Source of the DNA: Stenotrophomonas nitritireducens
GTDB lineage: Bacteria > Pseudomonadota > Gammaproteobacteria > Xanthomonadales > Xanthomonadaceae
Assembly: GCF_001700965.1 (NCBI RefSeq)
Contig: NZ_CP016756.1
Location: 3,586,501-3,650,500 of the forward strand
Length of the DNA stretch: 64,000 nt
Direction: 5' to 3'
Both the position numbers and the translations under genes were made by a program. Positions 32,255-42,049 of this stretch are shown in pieces (positions within the stretch are counted from its first letter, which is position 1; each line of letters begins with the position of its first letter). The notes under the pieces were generated by a model, which made no database searches, was not told the DNA's origin, and saw only the letters and a list, made by a program, of their open reading frames with translations.

Positions 32255-33046
32255 TCAGGGCGGCGTGGTTCGCAGTATCGCGTTGATGCGTTGGACCATC
32301 CCATCCGGGTAGTTGATATGGGTGGGTGTATCGGCGAGCGGTGCGGGGGCGTTGGCATCGCGCAAGCCCGCATCGAGCCCACTTTTAGGTAGATAGATCG
32401 GTGCCGTCACTGAGAAACCGTGCTCGGGCAGCCGGCCGTGGACGGCGCGATAAAGCAGGATGGCGTCAAGCAGGGTGAGCGCCGGGCCAGGATGCATGCC
32501 GTCCGCGTCGTACCAGGGTAAGTCGGACGCAGCGGCCGAGGCGGTACGCAGGGCTTCGGAGATTGCCACATAGGGAATGCCGGCCTGTTCGGCAGCAGCG
32601 GCTTCCTTGGCAATCAGACGGGCCGATGCCGCCGCTTGTGACTGGTAGCTGCCGAGCAGCAGTACGCGGGCACCGGCATCGCTGCCTGTCTTCGCCAACG
32701 CCGTTATCGCCACCTGCGATTTTGTACAGGCCGATGCGTCCGGCCAGCACAGCAGCGTGCCGCCTTGTTCCTGCAGGATCAGCAGCTCGGGCGGATGTTC
32801 GCGCAGTGCGCGTCGTACCGATCCATCGGCAACCCGTTGGTGGAGGAGGGTGCCGCCTTTGACGATCATCTGGCTGTGCAGCGGGTGGCCGTTGGCCGTG
32901 CTCAGTGCTGCGTACGTGGCTGGCAGATTGCCCACGTAGATCAAGCTGTTGCCGACGAACAACGCCCTTGCCGGTTGACGCGAGGGGTCACCGGCGCAGG
33001 CGTTGCATGTGAACAACAGCGCGAAAAGAAAGATCCATCTACGCAT
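32255..33046 (-). CDS. SGNH/GDSL-like hydrolase, exported
   Basis: 263 residues. The signal sequence ends near NACAGD, with a weak lipobox at C17. Block I is ALFVGNSLIY, with Ser34 the likely nucleophile in a GNS context. The C-terminal block is YDADGMHPGP, with the Asp-x-x-His dyad. A central LLLGSYQSQAAASARLI fits the family. The enzyme should hydrolyse an ester in the envelope. It is followed closely by the CHMI-like gene. Confidence 0.82.
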   Translation of the reverse strand: MRRWIFLFALLFTCNACAGDPSRQPARALFVGNSLIYVGNLPATYAALSTANGHPLHSQMIVKGGTLLHQRVADGSVRRALREHPPELLILQEQGGTLLCWPDASACTKSQVAITALAKTGSDAGARVLLLGSYQSQAAASARLIAKEAAAAEQAGIPYVAISEALRTASAAASDLPWYDADGMHPGPALTLLDAILLYRAVHGRLPEHGFSVTAPIYLPKSGLDAGLRDANAPAPLADTPTHINYPDGMVQRINAILRTTPP

Positions 33047-33092
33047 TTCCAGCTCCGTGGTTCGCCGCGCTATTGGTCAGCGTCTGACCCGC

Positions 33093-33968
33093 TTACCAAT
33101 CAATGGTTCCGCGGATCACGGTCTGCACCTGCCCGCCCGACCAGACATCGCCGCGCGCGTCGATGCGCAGCTCCAGTAGCGCGTCATGGCCGACTTCGCG
33201 GCCCTGGCTGGCGGTATAGCGCTTGTTGCTGCCGGGCAGGGCATCGCGCTCGTCCAGCCATGCGGCCAGCACTGCATTGGCGGCACCGGAGGCGGCATCT
33301 TCAAAGCGGCGGCCATTGCCGACGAAAGCTCGCACTACCAATTGGTAGCCGTCGCCTGCGGCGCTTGCGTAGGCGAATACGCCCATCGCGCCTGTGGACT
33401 CGGCCAGGGTGGCGATGGCGTCCCAGTCGGGGCTGAGCGCGCGCAGTGCGGCTTCGTCCGCGACTTCGACCACCCACCAGCGGCGGCCACCATCCATCAG
33501 TGCGGGTGGCAGGTTGCCCAGCGGCCAGCCGACGATGGCTGGCTGCAGGCGCGGATCGCTGGCGGTGACGATCTCGGCCACCGACGCGCGAGGCGTACGG
33601 ATGGCGATGGTGCGGATGCCGTCGTGCTCGCTGATCTGCAGCGGCAGCTGGCCGGCAATGCCGTCCTGAACCAGTTGGCCATCGATGGCTGCGGCCACGC
33701 CGCTTTCAAGCACGGCATGCGCGCTGCCAACGCTGGGGTGGCCGGCAAATGGCACCTCTTTCTGCGGGGCAAACATGCGGATGCCGTAGCTGCTGCCGGG
33801 CGTGGTCGGGGCAAAGATGAAGGTGGTCTCCGGCAGACGGGTCCAGCGGGCGATGGCCTGCATGGCGGCATCATCCAGGCCATCTGCGTCGAGCACCACG
33901 GCCAGCGGATTGCCGGTGCCGGGGCGGGGGGCGAAGACATCGAGTTGCAGGAAGCGGCGGGTGGTCAT
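33093..33968 (-). CDS. PhzF-family isomerase-like protein, copy 1
   Basis: 291 residues, PhzF/diaminopimelate-epimerase fold. The family glutamate is E47 in LPETTF; the FAGHPSVGSAHA loop and the C-terminal FEDAASGAANAVLAAWL follow the two-domain pattern. PhzF itself isomerises trans-2,3-dihydro-3-hydroxyanthranilate in phenazine synthesis; no other phz genes are present, so the substrate is unknown. Copy 1 is the most diverged of three tandem copies. A satellite-bearing gap separates it from copy 2. Confidence 0.9.
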   Translation of the reverse strand: MTTRRFLQLDVFAPRPGTGNPLAVVLDADGLDDAAMQAIARWTRLPETTFIFAPTTPGSSYGIRMFAPQKEVPFAGHPSVGSAHAVLESGVAAAIDGQLVQDGIAGQLPLQISEHDGIRTIAIRTPRASVAEIVTASDPRLQPAIVGWPLGNLPPALMDGGRRWWVVEVADEAALRALSPDWDAIATLAESTGAMGVFAYASAAGDGYQLVVRAFVGNGRRFEDAASGAANAVLAAWLDERDALPGSNKRYTASQGREVGHDALLELRIDARGDVWSGGQVQTVIRGTIDW

Positions 33969-34346
33969 GGTGGGGTCCGAATTCGATTGCTGTTGTTGTC
34001 GTTGCCGTTGCTGTTGCCGTTGTCGTTGCTGTTGCTTCGGCTGTTGCTGTTGCTGTTGCTGTTGCTTTGGCTTTGGCTTTGGCTTTGGCTGCGGCTTTGG
34101 CTTTGGCTTTGGCTTTGGCTCCGGCTCTGGCTCTGGCTTTGGCTCTGGCTTAAGCCCCTCTCCCGCCTGCGGGAGAGGGGTTGGGGTGAGGGGAGGCGGA
34201 CGAAGTCCGCTTGCTCTGTTTTTCTGACGGAAGGCCCAAGGCCAAAGCAGACGTGCTTTGCACGTCCCCCTCTCCCGCCCCTTCGGGGCACCCTCTCCCG
34301 CGAGGGGAGAGGGAGGTGGGTTGCTGCGATCTGTGGCTTCTTGCTC
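33969..34346. repeat. Satellite plus class-D REPs between PhzF copies 1 and 2
   Basis: A mixed GTTGCT/GTTGCC array (about 33980-34060) passes into a GGCTTT array with GGCTCT variants (about 34062-34150), then into two class-D REPs (34153-34195 and 34266-34316). Nothing else is seen in the 378 bp. Confidence 0.9.
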
Positions 34347-35207
34347 TCACCACTCAATCTGCCCAGAAATAACCTGCTGCACTTCGCCGCCAATCCAGAT
34401 GTTGGACTCCGCATCCACTTCCACCCGCACCTCGCCGTTGCGGCCGAGCTCACGGCCCTGGCTGGCAAGGTATTGCTGGAATGGCTTGATCCGGCCCTGT
34501 TGCAGCAGCTGCGCGGCTACCAGCGCATTGGCGCTGCCGGTGACCGGGTCTTCGTTGATGCCAACGCCCGGGGCGAAGGCGCGCACGGCGTATTGGTAAC
34601 CGACGTCCGGGCGATCAGCGGCGGCATAGACCGCCAGTTTGCCGCGGCCGGGCAGGGCAGCGATGGCGGCGAGCTCGGGCTTGTAGCGGCGCAGGGCGGC
34701 TTCGCTGCCGGCTTCCAGCAGCCACCAGTCCGGGCCGTTGTTCCATAGTTCCGGGCGGTGGCCGGGCTTGGCCAGGGCCGCCAGGCCGTCGGGCAGCTTG
34801 TCGATGACGGTATCGCGACGTTCGGCCTGCGGGCTGCGCACATGGATCTGGCGGAACCAGCGGCCGCCCTGTACCCGTACCGGCAGCAGTCCGGCCGCGC
34901 ATTGCTGGATCAGCTGGCCGTTGTCATCGGGCGTGGCCAGGCCCAGCTCCACTGCGGCCCAGGCGGCGCCCACGCTCGGGTGGCCGGCGAAGGGCAGCTC
35001 ACCCTTGGGCGTGAAAATGCGGATGTGGTAACTGGCGCCCTCTTCCGGCGGCAGGAAGAAAATGGTCTCGGACAGGTTCAGCCAGGCGGCAATGGCCTGC
35101 AGGGCCATATCGTCCAGGCCTTCGCTATCGACGATGACACCCAGCGGGTTGCCGGTGCCCGGGCGGGCGGCGAACACATCCAACTGCAGATAGCGGCGAG
35201 CGGACAT
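34347..35207 (-). CDS. PhzF-family isomerase-like protein, copy 2
   Basis: 286 residues with the same two-domain layout: E47 in LSETIF, FFLPPEEGASYHIRIFTPKGELPFAGHPSVGAAW, and C-terminal NEDPVTGSANALVAAQL. It differs from copy 3 at only 10 of the first 50 residues by eye, so these two arose by a more recent duplication. The substrate is unknown. It lies 32 bp downstream of copy 3, probably in one transcript. Confidence 0.9.
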   Translation of the reverse strand: MSARRYLQLDVFAARPGTGNPLGVIVDSEGLDDMALQAIAAWLNLSETIFFLPPEEGASYHIRIFTPKGELPFAGHPSVGAAWAAVELGLATPDDNGQLIQQCAAGLLPVRVQGGRWFRQIHVRSPQAERRDTVIDKLPDGLAALAKPGHRPELWNNGPDWWLLEAGSEAALRRYKPELAAIAALPGRGKLAVYAAADRPDVGYQYAVRAFAPGVGINEDPVTGSANALVAAQLLQQGRIKPFQQYLASQGRELGRNGEVRVEVDAESNIWIGGEVQQVISGQIEW

Positions 35208-35239
35208 TGCGAACAGGTTCCAGACGGCGGCCCGGCAGC

Positions 35240-36109
35240 TTACCAGTGCACCTGTGCATCGATAACCGGTTGTACCTGGCCGCCAATCCAGACAGCGCCG
35301 TGTGCATCGATTGCCACCTGCACGCGGCCATCGCGTCCGACCTCGCGGCCTTGGCTGGCGACATAGCTGCCATCACTGCCCGGCAATTGCCCGCGTTGCT
35401 GCAACCACGCCGCGATCAGCGCATTGGCACTGCCGGTGACCGGATCCTCGGGCACGCTCGCCGAGTCGGCCGGGCAGAAGACGCGCACCACCAGGGCGTG
35501 ATCTGTGCCGGCTTCGGGTGCGAACACAGCCACGCCGGTGGCCTCCGTGGCGTTGCTCCAGTCGCGAATGGCGGGCATGTCCGGAACCAGGTTGCGCACG
35601 CTGGTTGCATCGCGCGCCGGCAACAACCACCAGCGTGGACCGTTGTCCCAGAGTTCGGGCACATGGCCGGGCGCGATCGAGGCCAGCAACTGTTCCGGTA
35701 CAGCGCCCGGCGCCGTCCGCTGCTGCCGGGCAACAGGGCTGGCCAACAGTATGGTGAGGTCATCGGCAGGTCCGGCCAGCTGTACCGGCAGCAGGCCCGC
35801 TGCGCACTGCTGTATCAGCCTGCCGTCATCTGCCTGTGCCAGCCCGCAGGTGACGGCCGCCCACGCCGCGCCGACGCTGGGGTGGCCGGCGAACGGCAGC
35901 TCGCTGCTGGGGGTGAAAATGCGGATGCGATAGCTGGCGCCGTCCTCCGGTGGCAGGAAGAAAATGGTCTCGGACAGGTTCAGCCAGGCGGCGAGGGCCT
36001 GCATGGCGTTGCTGTCCAGGCCGTCGCTGTCGAGGATGACGCCCAGCGGATTGCCGCTGCCGGCGCGGGCAGCGAAGACGTCCAGTTGCAGATAGCGGCG
36101 TAGGTGCAT
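35240..36109 (-). CDS. PhzF-family isomerase-like protein, copy 3
   Basis: 289 residues. E47 in LSETIF, LPPEDGASYRIRIFTPSSELPFAGHPSVGAAW and C-terminal PEDPVTGSANALIAAWL. The start at 36109 (MHLRRYLQLDVF) aligns exactly with copies 1 and 2; the longer frame adds an unrelated leader. It is the first gene of the tandem and would carry the promoter for copies 3 and 2. Confidence 0.9.
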   Translation of the reverse strand: MHLRRYLQLDVFAARAGSGNPLGVILDSDGLDSNAMQALAAWLNLSETIFFLPPEDGASYRIRIFTPSSELPFAGHPSVGAAWAAVTCGLAQADDGRLIQQCAAGLLPVQLAGPADDLTILLASPVARQQRTAPGAVPEQLLASIAPGHVPELWDNGPRWWLLPARDATSVRNLVPDMPAIRDWSNATEATGVAVFAPEAGTDHALVVRVFCPADSASVPEDPVTGSANALIAAWLQQRGQLPGSDGSYVASQGREVGRDGRVQVAIDAHGAVWIGGQVQPVIDAQVHW

Positions 36110-36559
36110 GGGTGTCGGTGTGGAGCGGAGGCCGTGGCAGCTTAGGCGGGTTGCCGAAAAGTGCCAGGGGTGGGATGCCGTTCGGGAAGCATTGCGGCAG
36201 AAAACGCAGCGGCATGGTCGCGCAGACACGCTTCACTCGGTGAAGGGTGCCTGCGTTCAGGCCAGGGTCCAAGGGCAGGCCGGGCTTGGCCAGGATCGGC
36301 TGGAAATTGCGCCTGTACATGAATTCCCGCCTTGAAAACGGCTAGCAGAGGCTGGCCTTCAGCGGCTCCGCACCGGCCCCATTCACTCAAAGATGACCCG
36401 GATCGTTGCAAGTGCTACTTTCTTGGCCCCGGGAGGGGAGGCCGGGCGGCGATGGTATCGCTGGTAACTCAGCCGTCCTGCCTCAACGGCCTTGGCATAG
36501 AATCGGGAGTTCCGCCCGCGTTGCCGGGTCTTTCTCCCACCTGTGAACCCTCAAAGCCA
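36110..36559. other. Divergent intergenic region between phzF copy 3 and lysAC
   Basis: 450 bp. A TAGAAT hexamer at 36498-36503 may be part of the lysAC promoter; no good -35 partner is seen. I find no lysine-riboswitch features, REP or extra gene. Confidence 0.45.
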
Positions 36560-39163
36560 ATGTCTGCTTCCCCAATTGCTGATCGCTGGATCGTCCTCAA
36601 GTTCGGTGGCACCTCGGTGTCGCGTCGTCATCGCTGGAACACGATCGGTCAGTTGGCGAAAAAACGGGCAGACGAGACCGGCGGCAGGGTGCTGGTGGTG
36701 GTGTCGGCCTTGTCCGGCGTCACCAATGAGCTGACCGCCATTGCCGATGGCGCCGCCGACAGCCGTGCCCGTGTGGAGGCGCTGGTGGCCCGCCACAACG
36801 ACTTCCTGGCCGAACTGGAACTGGGCACCGAGGTGCTGGCCGACCGTCTGGCCGCCCTTCAGGCGCTGCTGGATGACCCGCGTGCGGCCAGCCGTCCGCT
36901 GGACTGGCAGGCTGAAGTGCTGGGCCAGGGCGAACTGCTGTCCTCCAGCGTCGGTGCCGCCTATCTGCGCAGCACCGGCCTGGATTTCGGCTGGATGGAC
37001 GCGCGCGAATGGCTCAATGCACTGCAGCCGGCGCCCAACCAGACTGAATGGTCGCAGCGCCTGTCGGTGAACTGCCAGTGGCAGGGCGGCGGCGACTTCA
37101 AACAACGTTTTTCGGCCCAGCCGACGCGCATGCTGATCACCCAGGGCTTCATCGCCCGCCACGGTGACGGCGGTACCGCCATCCTCGGCCGCGGCGGTTC
37201 GGATACCTCGGCTGCGTACTTCGGTGCACTGCTCGGCGCCAGCCGCGTCGAGATCTGGACCGACGTGCCGGGCATGTTCAGTGCCAACCCCAAGGACGTA
37301 CCGGACGCGCGACTGCTGACCCGCCTGGATTATTACGAAGCACAGGAAATCGCCACCACCGGCGCCAAGGTGCTGCACCCGCGCTCGATCAAGCCCTGCC
37401 GCGATGCCGGCGTACCGATGGCCATCCTCGATACCGAGCGCCCGCACATGCCGGGCACCAGCATCGATGGCGCGGCCGAGCCGGTGCCGGGGGTGAAGGC
37501 GATCAGCCGCCGCAACGGCATCGTGCTGATCTCGATGGAAGGCATCGGCATGTGGCAGCAGGTCGGCTTCCTGTCCGACGTATTCAACCTGTTCAAGAAG
37601 CACGGCTTGTCGGTGGACCTGATCGGTTCGGCCGAGACCAACGTCACCGTGTCGCTGGACCCGTCTGAAAACCTGGTCAACACCGATGTGCTGGCCGCGT
37701 TGTCGGCCGACCTGTCGCAGATCTGCAAGGTCAAGGTGATCGTGCCGTGCGCGGCCATCACCCTGGTTGGCCGCGGCATGCGCTCGCTGCTGTACAAGCT
37801 CTCGGACGTTTGGGCCACGTTCGGCAAGGAGCGCGTGCACATGATTTCGCAGTCCTCCAACGACTTGAACCTGACCTTCGTCATCGACGAAGCCGACGCC
37901 GACGGCCTGTTGCCGATCCTGCACGCCGAGCTGATCGACAGCGGCGCCATGCCGGTGTACGAAGAACAGGTGTTCGGCCCGCGCTGGCGCGAGATCATCG
38001 GCAGCATCCGCCCGCGGCAGACGTCGTGGTGGCAGGCACCGGCACGGCAGCAGCAGCTGCTGGAACTGGCCGCGCAGGGCACGCCGGCCTACGTCTACGA
38101 CCTTGAAAAGGTGCGCGAACGCGCCCGCCAGTTGAAGGCGATCAGCGCCATCGATCGACGCTTCTACGCGATCAAGGCCAACTCGCATCCGCAGATCCTG
38201 CGCACGCTGGCTGCCGAAGGTTTCGGCTTGGAATGCGTTTCGCAGGGCGAGGTGGAGCTGGTGTTCGCCTCGGTGCCGGATATCAGCCCCGAGCGCGTGC
38301 TGTTCACCCCGAGCTTTGCCCCGATCACCGAATACCAGGCGGTGCTGGCGCGTGGCGTCAACGTCACCGTCGACAATGTCGAGCTGCTGCAGAACTGGCC
38401 GGAAGTCTTCCGTGGCCGCAAGCTGTGGCTGCGTATCGATCTGGGCCACGGCGACGGCCACCACAAGAAGGTCAACACCGGCGGCAAAGATGCCAAGTTC
38501 GGCCTGTCCGCGCTGCGTGTGGATGAGTTCATCGCCGCTGCACGCGCGCTGGATATCCGCATCACCGGTGTGCATGCACACCTGGGCAGCGGCATCGAGA
38601 ACAGCGGCCACTGGAAGCAGATGGTCGATGAAATGGCCGGTTTCGCTCGTCGCATCGGCAGCGTCGAGATCCTCGACATCGGCGGTGGCTTGCCGGTGCC
38701 GTACAGCGACGACGACGAGCCCTTCGATCTGGAAGCCTGGGCAGTTGGCCTGGCCGAAATCAAGGCCGTGCACCCGGCGTTCCAGCTGGCGATCGAGCCG
38801 GGCCGTTTCATGGTCGCCGAATGTGGCGTGCTGCTCACCCACGCCACGCAGGTGGTGGAGAAGGACGGCGTGCGCCGTGTTGGCCTGGATGCCGGCATGA
38901 ATGCCTTGCTGCGCCCGGCGCTGTACGACGCCTGGCACGACATCGCCAACCTCAGCCGCCTGGGCGATGCCCGCGACGTTGATTTCAGCGTGGTCGGCCC
39001 GATCTGTGAGTCCAGCGACGTGTTCGCGCAGCGGGTGAAGCTGCCGGCGGCCACCGCACATGGCGATGTGATGCTGATCGCCGATGCCGGTGCCTACGGC
39101 TTCAGCATGGCCAGTACCTACAACCAGCGCGCTCTGCCGCGCGAGGACATCATCGATGCATGA
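36560..39163 (+). CDS. lysAC: Bifunctional aspartate kinase / diaminopimelate decarboxylase
   Basis: 867 residues fusing the first and last enzymes of the lysine branch. Residues 1 to about 460 are aspartokinase: KFGGTSVS at 14-21, GRGGSDTSAAYFGALL, and ACT-type regulatory sequence near RGMRSLLYKLSDVWATFGKERVHMISQSSNDLNLTF. From about 490 comes diaminopimelate decarboxylase: PLP lysine K539 in YAIKANSHP, HAHLGSGIE, GGGLPVPY and the substrate-binding CESSDVF. The fused form is known in Xanthomonas, Xylella and relatives. It should give feedback-controlled flux to lysine and to DAP for peptidoglycan. The start at 36560 was chosen because the kinase motif begins there. Confidence 0.95.
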   Translation: MSASPIADRWIVLKFGGTSVSRRHRWNTIGQLAKKRADETGGRVLVVVSALSGVTNELTAIADGAADSRARVEALVARHNDFLAELELGTEVLADRLAALQALLDDPRAASRPLDWQAEVLGQGELLSSSVGAAYLRSTGLDFGWMDAREWLNALQPAPNQTEWSQRLSVNCQWQGGGDFKQRFSAQPTRMLITQGFIARHGDGGTAILGRGGSDTSAAYFGALLGASRVEIWTDVPGMFSANPKDVPDARLLTRLDYYEAQEIATTGAKVLHPRSIKPCRDAGVPMAILDTERPHMPGTSIDGAAEPVPGVKAISRRNGIVLISMEGIGMWQQVGFLSDVFNLFKKHGLSVDLIGSAETNVTVSLDPSENLVNTDVLAALSADLSQICKVKVIVPCAAITLVGRGMRSLLYKLSDVWATFGKERVHMISQSSNDLNLTFVIDEADADGLLPILHAELIDSGAMPVYEEQVFGPRWREIIGSIRPRQTSWWQAPARQQQLLELAAQGTPAYVYDLEKVRERARQLKAISAIDRRFYAIKANSHPQILRTLAAEGFGLECVSQGEVELVFASVPDISPERVLFTPSFAPITEYQAVLARGVNVTVDNVELLQNWPEVFRGRKLWLRIDLGHGDGHHKKVNTGGKDAKFGLSALRVDEFIAAARALDIRITGVHAHLGSGIENSGHWKQMVDEMAGFARRIGSVEILDIGGGLPVPYSDDDEPFDLEAWAVGLAEIKAVHPAFQLAIEPGRFMVAECGVLLTHATQVVEKDGVRRVGLDAGMNALLRPALYDAWHDIANLSRLGDARDVDFSVVGPICESSDVFAQRVKLPAATAHGDVMLIADAGAYGFSMASTYNQRALPREDIIDA

Positions 39164-39242
39164 TGCTGTTCGTTCCCTGCACACCTCTTTGTCGTCCCGC
39201 CCCGCCACCGCGCGAAAACGGTTCGTTTGATTCGGATACGCC

Positions 39243-40625
39243 ATGACAGCTTTTGATAAAGACCAGGTTTCCCGCTTCCGCTTCGTCCGCTGCGATTTCG
39301 CCGCGGACACCGGCGTTGCGCAGCTGGTATACGCCTTCGACGACGGCCCGGAGATGACCGAGACCGTCACCGTGCCGGGTGCACCGTTCCAGCTGGACGG
39401 CGACCGCGCCGCAGCGGTGCAACGCGCGCTGCAGCTGCTGCATCTGATTGCAGGTGTGAGCTACTACAAGGCAGCGGTGCCGGCGCAGGTGAGCATCGAC
39501 AGCTACGCCATCGACGCGGCTACCGCCGCGCTGGTGGAAACGGTGTACTTCAACGGCCTGGGCGAGTTCGCCTACCGCAACGGCCTGAACCTGCGCGACA
39601 GGTTCAAGCTGCCGGTGACTGAGTCCCTCTCCCCCCGGGAGAGGGGTTGGGGTGAGGGTGCTTCTGCGCCCAATCTCAACCTGACCCACCACGCCCTCGT
39701 AGCCATCGGCGGCGGCAAGGACTCGCTGGTCAGCATCGAAGCCCTGCGCAATGCCGGCGTGGCCGAAACCGTCACCTGGATCGGCGGCTCGCAGCTGATC
39801 CGTGCCTGTGCCGAGCGCACCGGCCTGCCCACGCTCAACATCGGCCGCACGTTAGCGCCGGAACTGTTCGAGCTCAACCGCCAGGGCGCGTGGAACGGCC
39901 ATATCCCGGTCACCGCGGTGAACTCGGCGATCATGGTGCTGGCAGCGGTGGTGCAGGGCATGGACCAGGTGGTGTTCTCCAACGAACGCTCGGCCAGCTA
40001 TGGCAGCCAGATCGCCGGCACCGGCGAGGTCAACCACCAGTGGTCCAAGGGCTGGGCGTTCGAGAAGGCGTTCGGCGAATACGTGCAGCAGTACATCGCC
40101 GCCGACCTGAACTACTACTCGCTGCTGCGCCCCTTGTCGGAGTTGGCGGTGGCCCGCCAGTTCGCCAAGACCGATTTCTACGACGCGCATTTTTCCAGCT
40201 GCAACCGCAACTTCCACATCCTCGGCGAGCGCCCGGTGAACCGCTGGTGCGGCGTCTGCCCGAAGTGCCACTTCGTGTTCCTGGCGCTGGCACCGTTCAT
40301 GCCGAAGATGCGTCTGGTGCGCATCTTTGGCCGCAACCTGCTGGACGACAGCGAGCAGGCCGGTGGCTACGACGCGTTGCTGGAGTTCCAGGACCACAAA
40401 CCGTTCGAATGCGTGGGCGAGGGCAAGGAGTCGCGTGCGGCGGTGGCCACCTTGGCATCGCGCCCGGAATGGAAGGAAGACGTGCTGGTCAAGCGCTTCG
40501 CCACCCTGATCCAGCCGACCCTGTCGGCCGATGAACTGCAGATCGAACCGCTGCTGGTCATCGACGGTGAACACCGCATCCCGGCAGCACTGTGGGAGCG
40601 TCTGCGTGCGAATTTCGCAGCTTGA
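39243..40625 (+). CDS. murL: UDP-MurNAc-L-Ala-L-Glu epimerase MurL
   Basis: 460 residues matching MurL, described from Xanthomonas oryzae, which converts UDP-MurNAc-L-Ala-L-Glu to the D-Glu form and replaces glutamate racemase supply. The PP-loop-like IGGGKDS (155-161), the conserved [21 protein letters not shown] and the cysteine motif [14 protein letters not shown] are visible. It overlaps murD2 by 20 nt, a coupled pair. Residues 128-140 ([13 protein letters not shown]) are encoded by a class-D REP inserted in frame at 39625-39660, in a linker just before the nucleotide loop. Confidence 0.92.
   Translation: MTAFDKDQVSRFRFVRCDFAADTGVAQLVYAFDDGPEMTETVTVPGAPFQLDGDRAAAVQRALQLLHLIAGVSYYKAAVPAQVSIDSYAIDAATAALVETVYFNGLGEFAYRNGLNLRDRFKLPVTESLSPRERGWGEGASAPNLNLTHHALVAIGGGKDSLVSIEALRNAGVAETVTWIGGSQLIRACAERTGLPTLNIGRTLAPELFELNRQGAWNGHIPVTAVNSAIMVLAAVVQGMDQVVFSNERSASYGSQIAGTGEVNHQWSKGWAFEKAFGEYVQQYIAADLNYYSLLRPLSELAVARQFAKTDFYDAHFSSCNRNFHILGERPVNRWCGVCPKCHFVFLALAPFMPKMRLVRIFGRNLLDDSEQAGGYDALLEFQDHKPFECVGEGKESRAAVATLASRPEWKEDVLVKRFATLIQPTLSADELQIEPLLVIDGEHRIPAALWERLRANFAA
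39625..39660 (+). repeat. Class-D REP inserted in frame inside murL
   Basis: CCCTCTCCCCCCGGGAGAGGGGTTGGGGTGAGGGTG matches the class-D palindrome and tail seen in many intergenic copies, such as 42121-42151 and 46413-46448. Its length, including edges, preserves the frame. Confidence 0.92.
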
Positions 40626-42012
40626 AGGCAAGCGCGTCGCGCTGTGGGGCTGGGGCCGTGAGGGCCGTGCCGCGTTCCAGGTATTGCAGGCGCGGCTGCC
40701 AACACTCGCGCTGACTCTGTTCTGTCCGGCTGCCGAAGCGGACGCAGCACGCGCCGAAAGCGCGGGCGTCTTGCAGGTGGAAACCGATGTAAGCGGCGAG
40801 GCGCTGGCGCGCTTCGACGTGGTGATCAAGTCGCCCGGCATCAGTCCTTACAAGGCCGAGGCGCAGTACGCGTTGGGGCAGGGCACGCAGTTCATAGGCG
40901 GTACCTCGCTGTGGTTCAGCGAGCACGCCGATGCGAGCGGTGCGCTGCCCAATACGGTCTGTGTGACCGGTACCAAGGGCAAGAGCACCACCACCTCGTT
41001 GCTGGCGCACCTGCTGCGTGCTGCCGGCCATAGCACCGGCCTGATCGGCAATATCGGCCTGCCGCTGCTTGAGGTGCTGGACCCGCAGCCGGCGCCGGAA
41101 TACTGGGCAGTTGAACTGTCCAGCTACCAGACCGGCGAAGTGGCGCGCAGTGGCGTGCGTCCGGACGTGGCCATCGTTCTGAACATCTTCCCGGAGCATC
41201 TGGACTGGCACGGCAGTGAGCAGCGCTACATCGACGACAAGCTGTCGTTGGTGACCGGCGGGCATCCGCGCGTTGCCGTGCTCAATGCGGCCGACGAGCA
41301 CCTGCGCGTACTGCAGCTACCGCACAGCCAGATCATCTGGTTCAACCAGCCCGAAGGCTGGCATATGGTGGGCGAAGTCGTGCATCGCGGCACGCAGCCG
41401 GTATTCGATACCTCGAACACGCCGCTGCCGGGCCGGCATAACCGCGGCAACCTGTGCGCTGTACTGGCCGCGCTGGAAGCGCTGGGGCTGGATGCGGTTG
41501 CGCTGGCGCCGGCTGTGCAGAGTTTCCGGCCTTTGCCGAACAGGTTGCAGTTGCTCGGTGAGCGCGATGGTCTGCAGTGGGTCAATGACTCGATCAGCAC
41601 CACGCCGCATGCCTCGCTTGCCGCGCTGGATTGTTTTGCTGGCCAGCGCATTGCGCTGTTGGTGGGCGGGCACGACCGTGGCCTGGAATGGCACGATTTT
41701 GCCGAGCACATGCGCGTTGGCGCGCCGGTCGAGATCGTGACCATGGGCGCTAACGGGCCACGTATCAATGCGCTGCTCGCGCCCTTGGCCGAGGCCGGTG
41801 GATTTGGCCTGCACGCTGCGACTGATCTGCCGCACGCAGTGGAGTTGGCGCGTGCAGCGTTGGGCGAGCAGGGTGGGGTAGTGCTGCTGTCACCCGGCGC
41901 GCCCAGCTTTGGTGCCTACAAGGACTATGTGTCGCGCGGACGGCACTTCGCCGAGCTGGCTGGGTTTGATCCGGACAGCATCAGCGCGATTCCGGGGTTG
42001 GGGGTTGGTTGA
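40606..42012 (+). CDS. murD2: UDP-MurNAc-L-alanine:L-glutamate ligase MurD2
   Basis: 468 residues of the Mur ligase family, fitting MurD2, which adds L-Glu to UDP-MurNAc-L-Ala before MurL epimerises it. The ATP loop is [30 protein letters not shown] and [15 protein letters not shown] follow MurD positions; the C-terminal [19 protein letters not shown] is typical. The GTG start at 40606 has GGGAG about 8 nt upstream and lies inside murL. Other mur genes are not in the window. Confidence 0.92.
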   Translation: MRISQLEGKRVALWGWGREGRAAFQVLQARLPTLALTLFCPAAEADAARAESAGVLQVETDVSGEALARFDVVIKSPGISPYKAEAQYALGQGTQFIGGTSLWFSEHADASGALPNTVCVTGTKGKSTTTSLLAHLLRAAGHSTGLIGNIGLPLLEVLDPQPAPEYWAVELSSYQTGEVARSGVRPDVAIVLNIFPEHLDWHGSEQRYIDDKLSLVTGGHPRVAVLNAADEHLRVLQLPHSQIIWFNQPEGWHMVGEVVHRGTQPVFDTSNTPLPGRHNRGNLCAVLAALEALGLDAVALAPAVQSFRPLPNRLQLLGERDGLQWVNDSISTTPHASLAALDCFAGQRIALLVGGHDRGLEWHDFAEHMRVGAPVEIVTMGANGPRINALLAPLAEAGGFGLHAATDLPHAVELARAALGEQGGVVLLSPGAPSFGAYKDYVSRGRHFAELAGFDPDSISAIPGLGVG

Positions 42013-42049
42013 GCTTGATGTGCGGGCTGATGGCTCGTGCGAGAAGCTT

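Noticed and set aside
33093..36109. Phenazine biosynthesis cluster
   Set aside because: Only PhzF-like genes are present; no phzA/B, C, D, E or G.
36110..36559. Lysine riboswitch upstream of lysAC
   Set aside because: I looked for the conserved AGAGGNGC-type core and multi-stem layout and did not find them.
36551..39370. 939-codon antisense open frame opposite lysAC
   Set aside because: Rich in His/Gln/Arg and Ala as expected for a GC-rich shadow frame; lysAC is clearly the real gene.
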